Assembly (NCBI RefSeq): GCF_014529935.1
Contig: NZ_JACVFC010000001.1
Location: 1,674,001 to 1,738,000, forward strand
Source of the DNA: Chitinophaga qingshengii
Lineage (GTDB): Bacteria; Bacteroidota; Bacteroidia; Chitinophagales; Chitinophagaceae
Length of the DNA stretch: 64,000 bases
Reading direction: 5' to 3'
Below the pieces are notes generated by a model, which saw nothing but the letters and a program-made list of their open reading frames with translations, had not been told where the DNA came from and did no database searches. The translations under genes and the position numbers were made by a program. Numbering within the stretch: position 1 is the stretch's first letter; each line of letters starts with the position of its first letter. Below are positions 25,850 to 35,169 of this stretch, in pieces.

Positions 25850-28764
25850 AACATCTTAACAATGGGAATCAGAATTTCAACTAAGGTACCTTCCTTATTG
25901 CCGAAACCAGATTTAAATTTATCAATAATTTCTAACTTTCCAACACTTCCATTAAAAGATTTTATAATCTGCAATCTTTCCTTTATCACGCTCAGCGCGG
26001 TAGATTCGTGTTTTATCAGCCGGGAGCTTTTGATACTATTGGACTTGTCCCAACCGATACCGTCATCATCCACAGAACAATAGAGCAGATCATCCACCAT
26101 TTCTATCCTGATTTCCAGGTAGCCGGCGCTGCTTTTTGGCGCCAGCCCGTGTTTGATCGCGTTTTCCACGATCGGCTGGATAATCATGGGGGGAATATAG
26201 ATAGTGTAATCTTTTAATGTGTCTTCCATGATAAAATGGTAGGTAAACGAGTGCGCAAAGCGGATCTTCTCCAGCTCCAGGTACCGGGTCAGGAAGGCAA
26301 TTTCCTCTTCCAGGGAAATATAGGATTTACGGGAGTTGTTGAGCATCTGGCGCATCAACGTAGCGAAATCTGCCAGGAAGTTCAGCGCCTGTTTCTCTTC
26401 TTTCTCCAGGATCAGGTGTTGTACCGAGTTCAGCGAGTTGAAGATAAAATGCGGATTCATCTGGTTGGTGAGCGCCTTAGCCTCCAGCTCCGCAATACGG
26501 CGGTTATATTCCGTTTTCCTTTTTTCTGCCTGTTTGATCCGTTTAACGATAAAACGCAGCACCACCAGGATCAGCAGTAATCCGGCCAGCAGGAGTATGC
26601 CTCTGGCCCACCACTGCTGGTACCACTGTGGTAATATGTTCACATTCAGGTTCAGTGGCTTGGACCAGTCGCTTTTGTACTTACGGGCCCGTACCATCAG
26701 TTTATAGTTACCTGGCTGCAGGTCGGGGAACGGGATGATGTTGGACATGGTAGTCACCCAGCCGTTGGTGGTATCGCCGGAGAAGTTGTACTGGTACTCT
26801 ACCAGCTCGGGCAGGTCGAACACGATGGTACCGAATTCCGCTTCAAAAGAGGCTTTGCGTTTGTACAGGTGTACGAAGTTATCCCCTGGCAGATAGGTAC
26901 TGTCGCCGTACCGGATATTGTTAAGGTAGATGACCGGCGGAACGCTGTCGACCGGCAAATGATCGCCTTTGAAATAACAGAGGCCGTTGGAGGTAGCGAT
27001 GTACAGGATATCATCATCATAATACACCCCACGGATATCATCGGACATGAGACCGTCGTTGGAGGTGATATTACGGGTAATCGTCTGTCCTTTCACGTTA
27101 ATCACCGAAACACCTTTATTAGTGGCCACGTACAGGTTCTGATGACCGTCATAATACAGTTGCTGGCAGATATCGCTGGCCAGGTTGTTGGCAGATGCGA
27201 GGTGTTTGATCAGCGTATCGCCATGCATCACGTAAATACCCTGGTCGGCGGTGCCTATCCAGAGGTAGCCGTCGATCCATTTCAGGTCTTTGATACTGAG
27301 CTTACGCAGGGAATCGCTTTGTGCCGGTTTCAGTTTGCGGGTCCCGTCTGTACAGGTATAAAGCCCATTGTTGGTGCCTACATAGTACAGGGAGTCGTTG
27401 ACGCTGGCAATGGAAGTAACGATCATATCCAGGTCGGTGATCATATAATCATCCAGCGCGATGACCTGATTTTTTGCTGCTATCCTGATTTTCCCCTTCG
27501 GGGAGATGTCCACATCCTTCAGCATTTTCACCGCCTTCAGCTGTGCATAACGCTGGGTGACCGTATTAAACGACACCAGTCCGTTGTCGGTACCGATGAG
27601 TACCTCATTTTCCTTATACGGCAGGATGGACAACAGACTGTTGCGGCCGCTGGCCGTATCCAGTGTAAACTGGCGGATAACGCCATTGCTGGCGATGGTG
27701 TTGAGGATGCCGGCATTCTGTCCGACCATCAGCAGATCCGTCTTTTTGTCTTTATAGATACTGAAGATAGAGTGGGAATAGAGGCCGTTGGTATTATCGA
27801 GATAGCTGAAATAGAAGTTTTTGTAAGGGATGTTATATACACCGTCGCCAAAGGTGGTGATCCAGATGTTGCCATCGCGGTCTTTCAGGAGGGAAGTGAT
27901 ATTGTGGTTATCCAGTAGTTTGATAACTTTTCTATCTCCCTTAAAAAAACCTTTGATATAATACAATGCCCGCTGGGTACCTACCCAGAGGTTATCGTTA
28001 TCGATACAAAGGTTGCTGATATCGTCTTTAATGCCCCAGTCCGGCCCGTTGAAAAAGCAGCTGATTTTCTGGGGTGTATAGGCAAACAGGGAATTGCGGA
28101 GCATGAGTATAGGTCCGTTGCGGATAGCGTCTACACTTTCATTATCTAACGGCAACGCGCATACGAATGAAATAGCGGGATTACCCGGATCAGAGAGGTT
28201 ATCTACATGAAATCCTTTTTGCAGCGGGCGGAAAGCCTTGCTGTTGCGGAGCATGAAGAAAAAGTCGGTTTCAATGTTCCGTTTATCGTATTCTGTTTTT
28301 TTACCGTTGTAGGTAACAATGCGGTTATTGGAATTAAAGAAGTATACAAAGCCGGCGTCGCCTTCAAAGGCGTATTGCATGTAATGGCTGCGGCTATTGA
28401 ATAACAGGGAGGAATCGTTCTCTTCGTTGTGAATATAGGTATGATCGTAGAAAGAGAGTTTACCGTTAAGGGTAAAGAACCATAGGCGTCCCCGTGAGTC
28501 AGCCGCGAGTTTGACCACATCGTTGTCGGTGAGGCCATCTTTTTTAGCATAGTTACGAAAGCGTTTGCCATCGAACTTACTGACGCCCGTAGGGGTAGCA
28601 AACCAGATGAATCCGTCTTTATCCTGTACGGCGGCATAAACAGTTGCGTTAGCCAACCCATCTTTTACATTGTAGTTGCGGATCATCAGGCCCTGGGCCC
28701 ATGCGTTGTAACCTGTGCAAAAGATGACCAGCCACCATAACAGTATGAAACGGGTAATGGGCAT
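25846..28764 (-). CDS. Sensor histidine kinase with two-component beta-propeller
   Basis: 972 residues from the ATG at 28764, chosen because it opens a signal peptide (MPITRFILLWWLVIFCTGYN); the frame is open 15 codons further upstream. The periplasmic part has repeated propeller blades (for example GLANATVYAAVQDKDGFIWF, GNIWITTFGDGVYNI), then a Y_Y_Y domain near 680-735. One membrane span (about 745-765) leads into a LytS-type kinase: H box MNPHFIFNSLNSVQHLIL and ATPase box VDDDGIGWDKSN. This is the split form, not the single-chain hybrid, and it is paired with the LytTR regulator. Such sensors often read out glycans, but none is adjacent here. Confidence 0.93.
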   Translation of the reverse strand: MPITRFILLWWLVIFCTGYNAWAQGLMIRNYNVKDGLANATVYAAVQDKDGFIWFATPTGVSKFDGKRFRNYAKKDGLTDNDVVKLAADSRGRLWFFTLNGKLSFYDHTYIHNEENDSSLLFNSRSHYMQYAFEGDAGFVYFFNSNNRIVTYNGKKTEYDKRNIETDFFFMLRNSKAFRPLQKGFHVDNLSDPGNPAISFVCALPLDNESVDAIRNGPILMLRNSLFAYTPQKISCFFNGPDWGIKDDISNLCIDNDNLWVGTQRALYYIKGFFKGDRKVIKLLDNHNITSLLKDRDGNIWITTFGDGVYNIPYKNFYFSYLDNTNGLYSHSIFSIYKDKKTDLLMVGQNAGILNTIASNGVIRQFTLDTASGRNSLLSILPYKENEVLIGTDNGLVSFNTVTQRYAQLKAVKMLKDVDISPKGKIRIAAKNQVIALDDYMITDLDMIVTSIASVNDSLYYVGTNNGLYTCTDGTRKLKPAQSDSLRKLSIKDLKWIDGYLWIGTADQGIYVMHGDTLIKHLASANNLASDICQQLYYDGHQNLYVATNKGVSVINVKGQTITRNITSNDGLMSDDIRGVYYDDDILYIATSNGLCYFKGDHLPVDSVPPVIYLNNIRYGDSTYLPGDNFVHLYKRKASFEAEFGTIVFDLPELVEYQYNFSGDTTNGWVTTMSNIIPFPDLQPGNYKLMVRARKYKSDWSKPLNLNVNILPQWYQQWWARGILLLAGLLLILVVLRFIVKRIKQAEKRKTEYNRRIAELEAKALTNQMNPHFIFNSLNSVQHLILEKEEKQALNFLADFATLMRQMLNNSRKSYISLEEEIAFLTRYLELEKIRFAHSFTYHFIMEDTLKDYTIYIPPMIIQPIVENAIKHGLAPKSSAGYLEIRIEMVDDLLYCSVDDDGIGWDKSNSIKSSRLIKHESTALSVIKERLQIIKSFNGSVGKLEIIDKFKSGFGNKEGTLVEILIPIVKML

Positions 28765-28856
28765 CAATGTTGAATTACGAATTACAAATAACGGTATGAT
28801 AGGTACCAATGAGGGAAAGAACCTATTGGCAGCTGATCAGTCGTAATTATTATTAA

Positions 28857-28903
28857 TTACGGATTACGCATTACAAATGGTTTTCGTAATGCGTAATCCG
28901 TAA
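28857..28903. repeat. Perfect 18-bp inverted repeat built from a TTACGNATTACG motif
   Basis: Arms 28857-28874 and 28886-28903 are perfect inverted complements (TTACGGATTACGCATTAC) with an 11-base loop. It lies just past the proS stop. There is no T run on either strand. The motif also occurs singly near 9071-9090, 10231-10246, 20324-20341 and 28772-28787. Confidence 0.65.
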
Positions 28904-28909
28904 CTGGTT

Positions 28910-30385
28910 TTAGTATGCTCTGGCAAACAATACGCGTTCTTTGGATGGTTTACCGGTAAGGACGCAGGTACCTGCTTCCTGTGGGTTGTCCAATGGAATA
29001 CAGCGGATCGTTGCTTTTGTGAGTTCCTTGATTTTTTCTTCCGTTTCAGCGGTACCGTCCCAATGGGCGGATACGAAACCTGTTTTTTCGTCCAGTACTT
29101 TTTGGAACTCTTCAAAAGTATCTACGCGGGTGATGTGTTCATCGCGGAAGTTTTTAGCCCTGGTGAAGAGGTTAGTCTGAATTTCTTCCAGCAGTTCGCT
29201 GATACGGCCGGCCAGTCCATCGAGGGAAAGGCTCATTTTTTCTTTCGTATCGCGGCGGGCTACTTCAGCGACGTTGTTTTCCAGGTCTCTCGCGCCAATG
29301 GCGATACGAACGGGTACGCCTTTCATTTCGTATTCAGCGAATTTCCATCCGGGGCGGTTATTGTCGTTATCGTCGTATTTCACGCGGATACCGGCTTTTT
29401 TCAGTTCAGCTACGATGACGTTTACTTTTTCATCGAGGGCTGTTTTCTGATCGGCGCCTTTATAGATGGGTACAATCACCACCTGGAGCGGAGCGATGCG
29501 GGGAGGCAGTACCAGTCCCTGGTCGTCGCTGTGTACCATGATGAGGCCACCGATCAGGCGGGTAGAAACGCCCCAGGAGGTAGCCCATACGTAGTCCAGT
29601 TTGTTTTCCTTGTTGGAGAACTGCACATCGAATGCTTTGGCGAAGTTTTGTCCCAGGAAGTGGGAAGTGCCCGCTTGCAGGGCTTTACCGTCCTGCATGA
29701 GTGCTTCCACGCAGTAGGTTTCCACCGCGCCGGCAAATCTTTCGCTGGCTGATTTCACGCCACGGATCACGGGTACTGCCATGTATTGTTCCGCGAAGTC
29801 GCCATATACGTTCAGCATCTGTTCTGTTTCCGCGATCGCTTCTTCCGCCGTAGCGTGTGCGGTGTGCCCTTCCTGCCAGAGGAATTCGGCCGTACGCAGG
29901 AACAGGCGGGTGCGCATTTCCCAGCGTACCACGTTGGCCCACTGGTTGATCAGCAGGGGAAGGTCGCGGTAAGATTGAATCCAGTCTTTATATGTATTCC
30001 AGATGATGGTTTCAGAAGTCGGGCGAATAATGAGTTCTTCTTCCAGTTTAGCTTCCGGGTCTACTATTACCCCTCCGCCATTGGGGTCGTTTTTCAGGCG
30101 GTGATGGGTTACAACAGCGCATTCCTTGGCGAAGCCATCCACGTGGGCGGCTTCTTTGCTCATAAAGCTTTTGGGGATAAGCAGCGGAAAATAAGCGTTC
30201 TGGTGACCGGTTTCCTTGAATTTGACATCCAGGACGTCGCGCATGGCTTCCCAGAGGGCGAAGCCATATGGTTTGATCACCATACAACCTCTAACGGCAG
30301 AGTAATCTGCCAGACCACCTTTTATTACCAGGTCATTATACCATTTTGCATATTCTTCCGAACGGGCTGTGATCTCTTTACTCAT
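28910..30385 (-). CDS. proS: Prolyl-tRNA synthetase (short, archaeal-type)
   Basis: 491 residues. Charges tRNA-Pro with proline. It is the short class found in Bacteroidota, archaea and eukaryotes: the class II core ([62 protein letters not shown]), then an anticodon-binding domain (about 280-385) and a C-terminal domain with a Cys near 483-485 (AGTCVLTG). The long bacterial editing insertion is absent. A free-standing editing protein is encoded elsewhere in the window (55025-55564). Confidence 0.97.
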   Translation of the reverse strand: MSKEITARSEEYAKWYNDLVIKGGLADYSAVRGCMVIKPYGFALWEAMRDVLDVKFKETGHQNAYFPLLIPKSFMSKEAAHVDGFAKECAVVTHHRLKNDPNGGGVIVDPEAKLEEELIIRPTSETIIWNTYKDWIQSYRDLPLLINQWANVVRWEMRTRLFLRTAEFLWQEGHTAHATAEEAIAETEQMLNVYGDFAEQYMAVPVIRGVKSASERFAGAVETYCVEALMQDGKALQAGTSHFLGQNFAKAFDVQFSNKENKLDYVWATSWGVSTRLIGGLIMVHSDDQGLVLPPRIAPLQVVIVPIYKGADQKTALDEKVNVIVAELKKAGIRVKYDDNDNNRPGWKFAEYEMKGVPVRIAIGARDLENNVAEVARRDTKEKMSLSLDGLAGRISELLEEIQTNLFTRAKNFRDEHITRVDTFEEFQKVLDEKTGFVSAHWDGTAETEEKIKELTKATIRCIPLDNPQEAGTCVLTGKPSKERVLFARAY

Positions 30386-30596
30386 AAAAAAAATAACTGA
30401 TTTATATATCTTTGTCTGTAAGCCTAATTTTCGCTAATTTATCCAGTTAAAATTATCTTCCGGCAGAGCCGGAAACGAGGCCCAAACTGGCTTAGTTTTT
30501 GCCTCAAATATTTAAAAAGAAAATGTTACAAACCTACATGAAAATCATAAAGGTGCAAATAGTCCGGCCAAAATAAAATAACCCGTTCTGTAATTG

Positions 30597-30604
30597 TAAC
30601 TTTG
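30597..30604 (+). promoter_or_regulatory. Candidate -7 element for the Gly/Tyr-rich lipoprotein
   Basis: TAACTTTG matches TAnnTTTG exactly, 65 bases before the ATG at 30670. No -33 TTTG at standard spacing. Confidence 0.4.
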
Positions 30605-30669
30605 TTCCCTTATTATACGTTAAAAAAGTGTAAATTTACTATATAAATCACGTTAAAAATATATTTCAA

Positions 30670-31710
30670 ATGAAACCTATACTATACATTGCACTGGCTG
30701 GTTCCCTCGCACTGGGCGCATGTTCCAGCACATATAAGACGGCCCAGACACCGGACGATGTATATTATTCTCCGCGCCAGCAGCAGCGGGCCTATGCTTC
30801 CAACAATGGTTCCAATGGTAATTCTGCTCAGGATGAGAACGCCAGATATACAGATTCGCCCGATGAGGATGGTGGCACTTATGTGACCTACGATGATGAT
30901 CAGGGTGATTATCAACGCCGTATCAACCGTTTCGGCAGCAATGCCAACACTTACAACGGTGGTTACTGGGATGGTTACAATGCCGCCAGCAACATGTACA
31001 TGGGCGGTTTTGGCTACGGCTACGGTCCATACAGCAGCTTCGGTTACAGCAGCCTGTGGGGTCCTTCCTTCAGCATGGGCTTCGGTTACGGTGGATTTTA
31101 CCGTCCCTGGAGCTATGGTCTCGGTATGGGATGGGGCTGGGGTGGCTACCCTTATGTAGGCTCTTACTGGCCTTACTATGGTGGTGGTTACTATGGTCAC
31201 TACTACCCTTATTACGCAGGTGGATATTATGGCGGCGGTCACTACGGCGGTGGATATTATACCCGTCCTTCCAATTCCTACGGTCCTGTCAGAGGCGTGA
31301 ACGAACGTCTGGTACGTTCTGCCAACAGCTATAACGGTAACAGCGGTGGCGGTAATGCCGGTGGCAACAACTACTACCGTCCGGCAAGAGGCGCTTCTGC
31401 TCCGGTAAATGGCGGCGGAAATGGTAACTACGTACCGGGCAACACTGATCGTCCGCGCCGGGTGTTCCAGCAGTCCAGCTCCGAAAGACCGGTTATCTCC
31501 CGTCCTTCTGCGCCTTCCTATAACAATGGCGGCTATAACAACAGCAATAACGGCGGATACTCCCGTCCTAACCGTACAGAATATTCCCGTCCTTCTTCCC
31601 CGGCTCCCAGCTACTCTCCCCCTAGCGGTGGTGGCAGCCGTGTAGGCGGCGGCGGTGGCGGCAGCACCGGTGGCGGTGGTTACAGCCGTCCATCCAGAGG
31701 CGGTCGTTAA
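30670..31710 (+). CDS. Gly/Tyr-rich lipoprotein, low complexity
   Basis: 346 residues. The signal peptide ends LALGACSS with Cys18 as the lipid site. After a polar region (20-90) the protein is dominated by Gly, Tyr, Trp, Phe, Asn and Ser (for example YGYGPYSSFGYSS, YYGGGYYGHYYPYY), then Asn/Gly/Arg/Ser-rich repeats to the end. No catalytic motif. Comparable Bacteroidota lipoproteins are known only as hypothetical. It should sit in the periplasm or on the surface. A strong terminator follows. Confidence 0.75.
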   Translation: MKPILYIALAGSLALGACSSTYKTAQTPDDVYYSPRQQQRAYASNNGSNGNSAQDENARYTDSPDEDGGTYVTYDDDQGDYQRRINRFGSNANTYNGGYWDGYNAASNMYMGGFGYGYGPYSSFGYSSLWGPSFSMGFGYGGFYRPWSYGLGMGWGWGGYPYVGSYWPYYGGGYYGHYYPYYAGGYYGGGHYGGGYYTRPSNSYGPVRGVNERLVRSANSYNGNSGGGNAGGNNYYRPARGASAPVNGGGNGNYVPGNTDRPRRVFQQSSSERPVISRPSAPSYNNGGYNNSNNGGYSRPNRTEYSRPSSPAPSYSPPSGGGSRVGGGGGGSTGGGGYSRPSRGGR

Positions 31711-31723
31711 TAAACTCATTCAA

Positions 31724-31759
31724 GATAAGCGTAGCAAAAAAACTACGCTTATCTTTTTT
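31724..31759 (+). terminator. Intrinsic terminator after the lipoprotein gene
   Basis: A perfect 11-bp stem (GATAAGCGTAG / CTACGCTTATC) around an eight-base loop, followed by TTTTTT. Confidence 0.88.
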
Positions 31760-31862
31760 AAGGACATAAGTTTTACCTGTGTGTGAACGTTATAGCAGCA
31801 GTCGCAGCACGTTATTCATCGACATTCTGCCATTAGATCTCAATTTTTAAGTATATAGTTTT

Positions 31863-33428
31863 ATGATGATTAAAAGACTTTCCCCTCTTTTAGCAGGACT
31901 CTTTTTATCCGTTACCGCCGCAGCGCAGAGCTCGAATGACGCTTTGCTCTACTCTCCCAACCAACCTTTCGGTACAGCCAGAGCACAGGCACTGGGAGGC
32001 GCAGGCATCGGCCTGGGCGGTGATTACTCGGCTGCACATACCAACCCTGCCGGCATCGGCATGTTCAAAACCGGCGAATTCCTCATCTCCGCAGGTTTAG
32101 GACTCACTAACAATACATCCAATTACCTGGGTAACAACATACTGGATAACAAAGGCAATAAAACCAACTTCCAGCTGCCGAGCATCGGCGTTATTTTCGC
32201 TACCAATAAAGGTACCGGGGATAAAGCCTGGAATAACGTGACTTTCTCCCTCGGATATACGCGTTTGGCCAACTACAACAATAAGATAGTGGTAGCCGGC
32301 AACAACAAAGTATCTTCCTTTTCAGATACCTGGATAGACCAGATGTGGCAATCCGACTCCACCGGCATGGAAAACAACTTTCCGCTGGGCGGCAGCCTTG
32401 CCTTTAAAACGGATCTGATTAACCGCTTCTTTCACCCTGATGGCAAGTGGGACCCCATGACCAACGCATCTCCTCAACGGCCTACCGGCGGACTCTCCAG
32501 CATTCAGCAACGGGGCATCATGGAAACACGGGGCGGACTCAACGAATTTGCCCTCGCCGTAGCCGGTAACTATGGTAACCGTTTATACATTGGCGGTAGC
32601 GTGAACCTCCCCAATGTGAACTACCGGGAAGATTTTACCGTGATGGAAGATGATGCCACCAATAATCCCAATAACGAATTCGGATACTTCGACTATCGCC
32701 AGTTCCTTCGGAGAACAGGGATCGGTATCGGCGCAAAACTGGGCGTTATCTATAAGGCTTCTCCCCGGTTCCGCCTGGGCGGCGCCTTCCATACGCCTAC
32801 CTACTATAGCCTGCACGACAGCTATACCGCCGATCTCACCGCCAACACAGAAAACCTGAGCGGTACAAAATATGCACACTCCGATGACGTCACCAACGGC
32901 TACCCTGTAGAATTCGACTACAACTACGTAACGCCACTCCGCGCCATGGCCGGTGTGACCTACTTCTTCGGTGATATCACCCACGTCAGTAACACACAGG
33001 GCTTCATTACAGCCGATTATGAGTACGTAAACCAGTCGTCCGGTAAATTTAAAATGAGCAACTACCGTGAAGACGAAAAAGCGCTGAACCAAAATATCAG
33101 CGCCATCTATAAAGCCGTATCCAATATCCGCGTGGGCGCCGAACTGAAGTTCGCCACACTGTATGCTGCGAGACTTGGTTTTGCCTGGTATGGCAATCCC
33201 TACAGCAGTGACGCCTATAACGCCAGTGTAGACGCCTCCCGCAAAGTATACAGCGGCGGTTTCGGATACCGTAATAAAGGGCTGTATGCCGACCTGGCCT
33301 ATAGCTACACACAAGGCAACGACCGTTATCGTCTGTATACCAGCACCACAACGGGTTTAACACCCAATGCCGCTACGCTGGATTATAACAGGAGTAATGT
33401 AGTGCTGACATTAGGTCTCAAATTCTAA
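31863..33428 (+). CDS. OmpP1/FadL-like outer-membrane barrel
   Basis: 521 residues. A signal peptide (about 1-21, SVTAAAQS) precedes a region like OmpP1/FadL/TodX proteins (TARAQALGGAGIGLGGDYSAAHTNPAGIG, written here in part: QALGGAGIGLGGDYSAAHTN), a hallmark of Bacteroidota hydrophobic-compound channels often named hemin receptors. The C-terminus ends in a barrel strand (NRSNVVLTLGLKF). It probably lets hydrophobic molecules cross the outer membrane; the substrate cannot be told. It lies alone between terminators. Confidence 0.85.
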   Translation: MMIKRLSPLLAGLFLSVTAAAQSSNDALLYSPNQPFGTARAQALGGAGIGLGGDYSAAHTNPAGIGMFKTGEFLISAGLGLTNNTSNYLGNNILDNKGNKTNFQLPSIGVIFATNKGTGDKAWNNVTFSLGYTRLANYNNKIVVAGNNKVSSFSDTWIDQMWQSDSTGMENNFPLGGSLAFKTDLINRFFHPDGKWDPMTNASPQRPTGGLSSIQQRGIMETRGGLNEFALAVAGNYGNRLYIGGSVNLPNVNYREDFTVMEDDATNNPNNEFGYFDYRQFLRRTGIGIGAKLGVIYKASPRFRLGGAFHTPTYYSLHDSYTADLTANTENLSGTKYAHSDDVTNGYPVEFDYNYVTPLRAMAGVTYFFGDITHVSNTQGFITADYEYVNQSSGKFKMSNYREDEKALNQNISAIYKAVSNIRVGAELKFATLYAARLGFAWYGNPYSSDAYNASVDASRKVYSGGFGYRNKGLYADLAYSYTQGNDRYRLYTSTTTGLTPNAATLDYNRSNVVLTLGLKF

Positions 33429-33508
33429 CTGTGAAGGCCATGATTATGGCTGATCTACATGATTAGCAGCGATGATGTTTAGCGAAGATTTATATTTTTA
33501 TAGTGCTA

Positions 33509-33546
33509 AAAAATCCCCCATTGATGAGCATCAATGGGGGATTTTT
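33509..33546. terminator. Bidirectional terminator between convergent genes
   Basis: A perfect 18-base-arm hairpin (AAAAATCCCCCATTGATG and its complement) with a two-base centre. It has an A run on one side and a T run on the other, so it can stop both the OmpP1-like gene and miaA. Confidence 0.88.
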
Positions 33547-33572
33547 CTTTTGATGATGTTTTGATGTTATTG

Positions 33573-34478
33573 TCAGGATTGCTCCAGTTGTTGCTGTACC
33601 CAGCTGGTGATCACCTCCGGATAACGGGGATCAAACCACTGGTAAGCGGTGTCTTTCCGGAACCAGGTCAGCTGCCTTTTGGCGTATTGCCGGGTATGTG
33701 TTTTAATATCTTCCACGGCCTTTTCGAGTGATAATTGGCCATCGAAGTAGTCGAATATCTCCTGATAGCCTACCGTGCGCAGGGCATTATGTTCCCGGTA
33801 AGGCAATACGCTTTCTACTTCCCCGACCAGGCCGGCTTCCATCATGAGGTCTACCCTTTTATGAATGTTTTCATGGAGTAGTTCCTTCGGCAGGTTGATA
33901 CCTATTTTGATGACGCGGAAATCGCGCTGCGCTTTGGTAGCGGTACGGAAAGCGGTGATAGACTGACCGGTAGCTTCCAGTACTTCCAGCGCCCGGATAA
34001 GCCTTTGCGGATTCTGCGTTTCCGCGTTAGCGTAGAATACAGGATCGCGCAGCTGTAGCTGTTCCTGCAGCCAGGACAGCCCATGTTCCGCATATTGCGC
34101 ATTGAGCGCTTCGCGGACACCTGGCGGGATAGCCGGCATATCATCGATACCTTCGCAGAAGGCACGGATATACAGACCGGTACCGCCGCACATAATAGCT
34201 ACCTCATTATGCCGGAAGATGTCTTTCGCATATTGGAGGGCCAATTGTTCGTAGATACCCGCATTCACTTCTTCCCGGATGGAGTGGGAATCAATAAAGT
34301 AATGCTGAACAGCCGCCAGCTCCTCCGGTGTAGGTTTAGCCGTACCGATGCTGATTTCCCGGTAACATTGCCGGGAATCGGCAGAAATCACCGAAGTGCG
34401 GTACAATTGCGCCAGGCGTATAGCCAATGCCGTTTTACCGGAGGCCGTGGGGCCTGCTATGATAATGACTGTTTTCAG
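33573..34478 (-). CDS. miaA: tRNA dimethylallyltransferase, probable CTG start
   Basis: Adds the isopentenyl group to A37 of tRNAs reading U-starting codons. Motifs: P-loop GPTASGKT, ISADSRQ, GTAKP, GGTGLY and a C-terminal RQYAKRQLTWFRKD. The first in-frame ATG (34427) would remove the P-loop. Reading back, the frame runs KTVIIIAGPTASGKT with no ATG, GTG or TTG before a stop; the only near-start codon in the right place is CTG at 34478, one base from ATG (ATT at 34487 is an alternative). With CTG the protein is 301 residues, the usual length. It starts 11 bases after the previous stop. Confidence 0.9.
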   Translation of the reverse strand: MKTVIIIAGPTASGKTALAIRLAQLYRTSVISADSRQCYREISIGTAKPTPEELAAVQHYFIDSHSIREEVNAGIYEQLALQYAKDIFRHNEVAIMCGGTGLYIRAFCEGIDDMPAIPPGVREALNAQYAEHGLSWLQEQLQLRDPVFYANAETQNPQRLIRALEVLEATGQSITAFRTATKAQRDFRVIKIGINLPKELLHENIHKRVDLMMEAGLVGEVESVLPYREHNALRTVGYQEIFDYFDGQLSLEKAVEDIKTHTRQYAKRQLTWFRKDTAYQWFDPRYPEVITSWVQQQLEQS

Positions 34479-34489
34479 GTTATTAATTG

Positions 34490-35062
34490 CTAGTAGTTAC
34501 TTTCCTCTTCGCTGCCGCCAAATTCATCGGCGCCCTCATTGTTTTCTTCCTCGCCTTCTTCACCGAAGCCTTCTTCGTCCATGCCCTCTTTGTTGAGGTC
34601 ATATTTCTCTTCCATTTCCACGAGTTTGTCGCCTACCAGGCCTTTGGTACCGTATTGGCTGGGCGCCAGGCCTTCCTTGCGTACACATACAGGATAGGTC
34701 AGTTTAGCGTTTTCATCTTTGGAAACGCCGATCAGTTCTACGAGGAATGACCAGTTTTTGGCGAAATCGTAGAGATAGATGAATTTTTGGTTAGGCGCTT
34801 TCACCGCAGCAGCGATGGGAGTATCCGCCATGAGCAGGGGCTCTACTTTACGGGGCTGTTTATCCTCCTGAAGGATGATTTCCCGGCCACGTTGCCAGTT
34901 ATCGTTGCTACGGAAGAAGGTAGCACCATGTTTGGTATCAAATTCAAAAGCCTGTAAAATGGCCGTATGTAATGCTAAAAAAGTCTGATTCGGCTTAATG
35001 GAAATGTCTCTGTAAACACTTTCATCTTCTTCCCAGTATACTCTGAATTTCAAAACCGGCAT
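34490..35062 (-). CDS. pRiA4b ORF-3-like domain protein with acidic tail
   Basis: 190 residues. The N-terminal 130 match the pRiA4b ORF-3-like / IS1096 passenger TnpR-like fold (VLKFRVYWEEDESVYRDISI, TFLALHTAILQAFEFD). The last 40 are Glu/Gly/Asp-rich and probably disordered. Chromosomal copies like this in Bacteroidota are common and have no known function; mobile-element origin is not implied by the neighbours here. It sits between the CCA-type gene and miaA on the same strand. Confidence 0.75.
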   Translation of the reverse strand: MPVLKFRVYWEEDESVYRDISIKPNQTFLALHTAILQAFEFDTKHGATFFRSNDNWQRGREIILQEDKQPRKVEPLLMADTPIAAAVKAPNQKFIYLYDFAKNWSFLVELIGVSKDENAKLTYPVCVRKEGLAPSQYGTKGLVGDKLVEMEEKYDLNKEGMDEEGFGEEGEEENNEGADEFGGSEEESNY

Positions 35063-35169
35063 GACAATTTGGTTATAAGTTAGATAAATATATTAATTCC
35101 CAACGCGTGGTCAATGGCGCTGATGACAATTAACCGTTTTTTAATTCTGGTTATGTAAAATTACCAATT

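Noticed and set aside
26869..27918. A 349-codon frame antisense to the propeller kinase
   Set aside because: Antisense to repeated propeller blades, with no motif, and inside a clear gene.
30682..31719. A 345-codon frame antisense to the Gly/Tyr-rich lipoprotein
   Set aside because: Its Val/Ile/Thr-rich low-complexity sequence mirrors the repetitive Gly/Tyr codons of the sense gene.
34490..35062. Mobile-element origin of the pRiA4b ORF-3-like gene
   Set aside because: It sits in a housekeeping group without transposase or inverted repeats; chromosomal copies are common in Bacteroidota.
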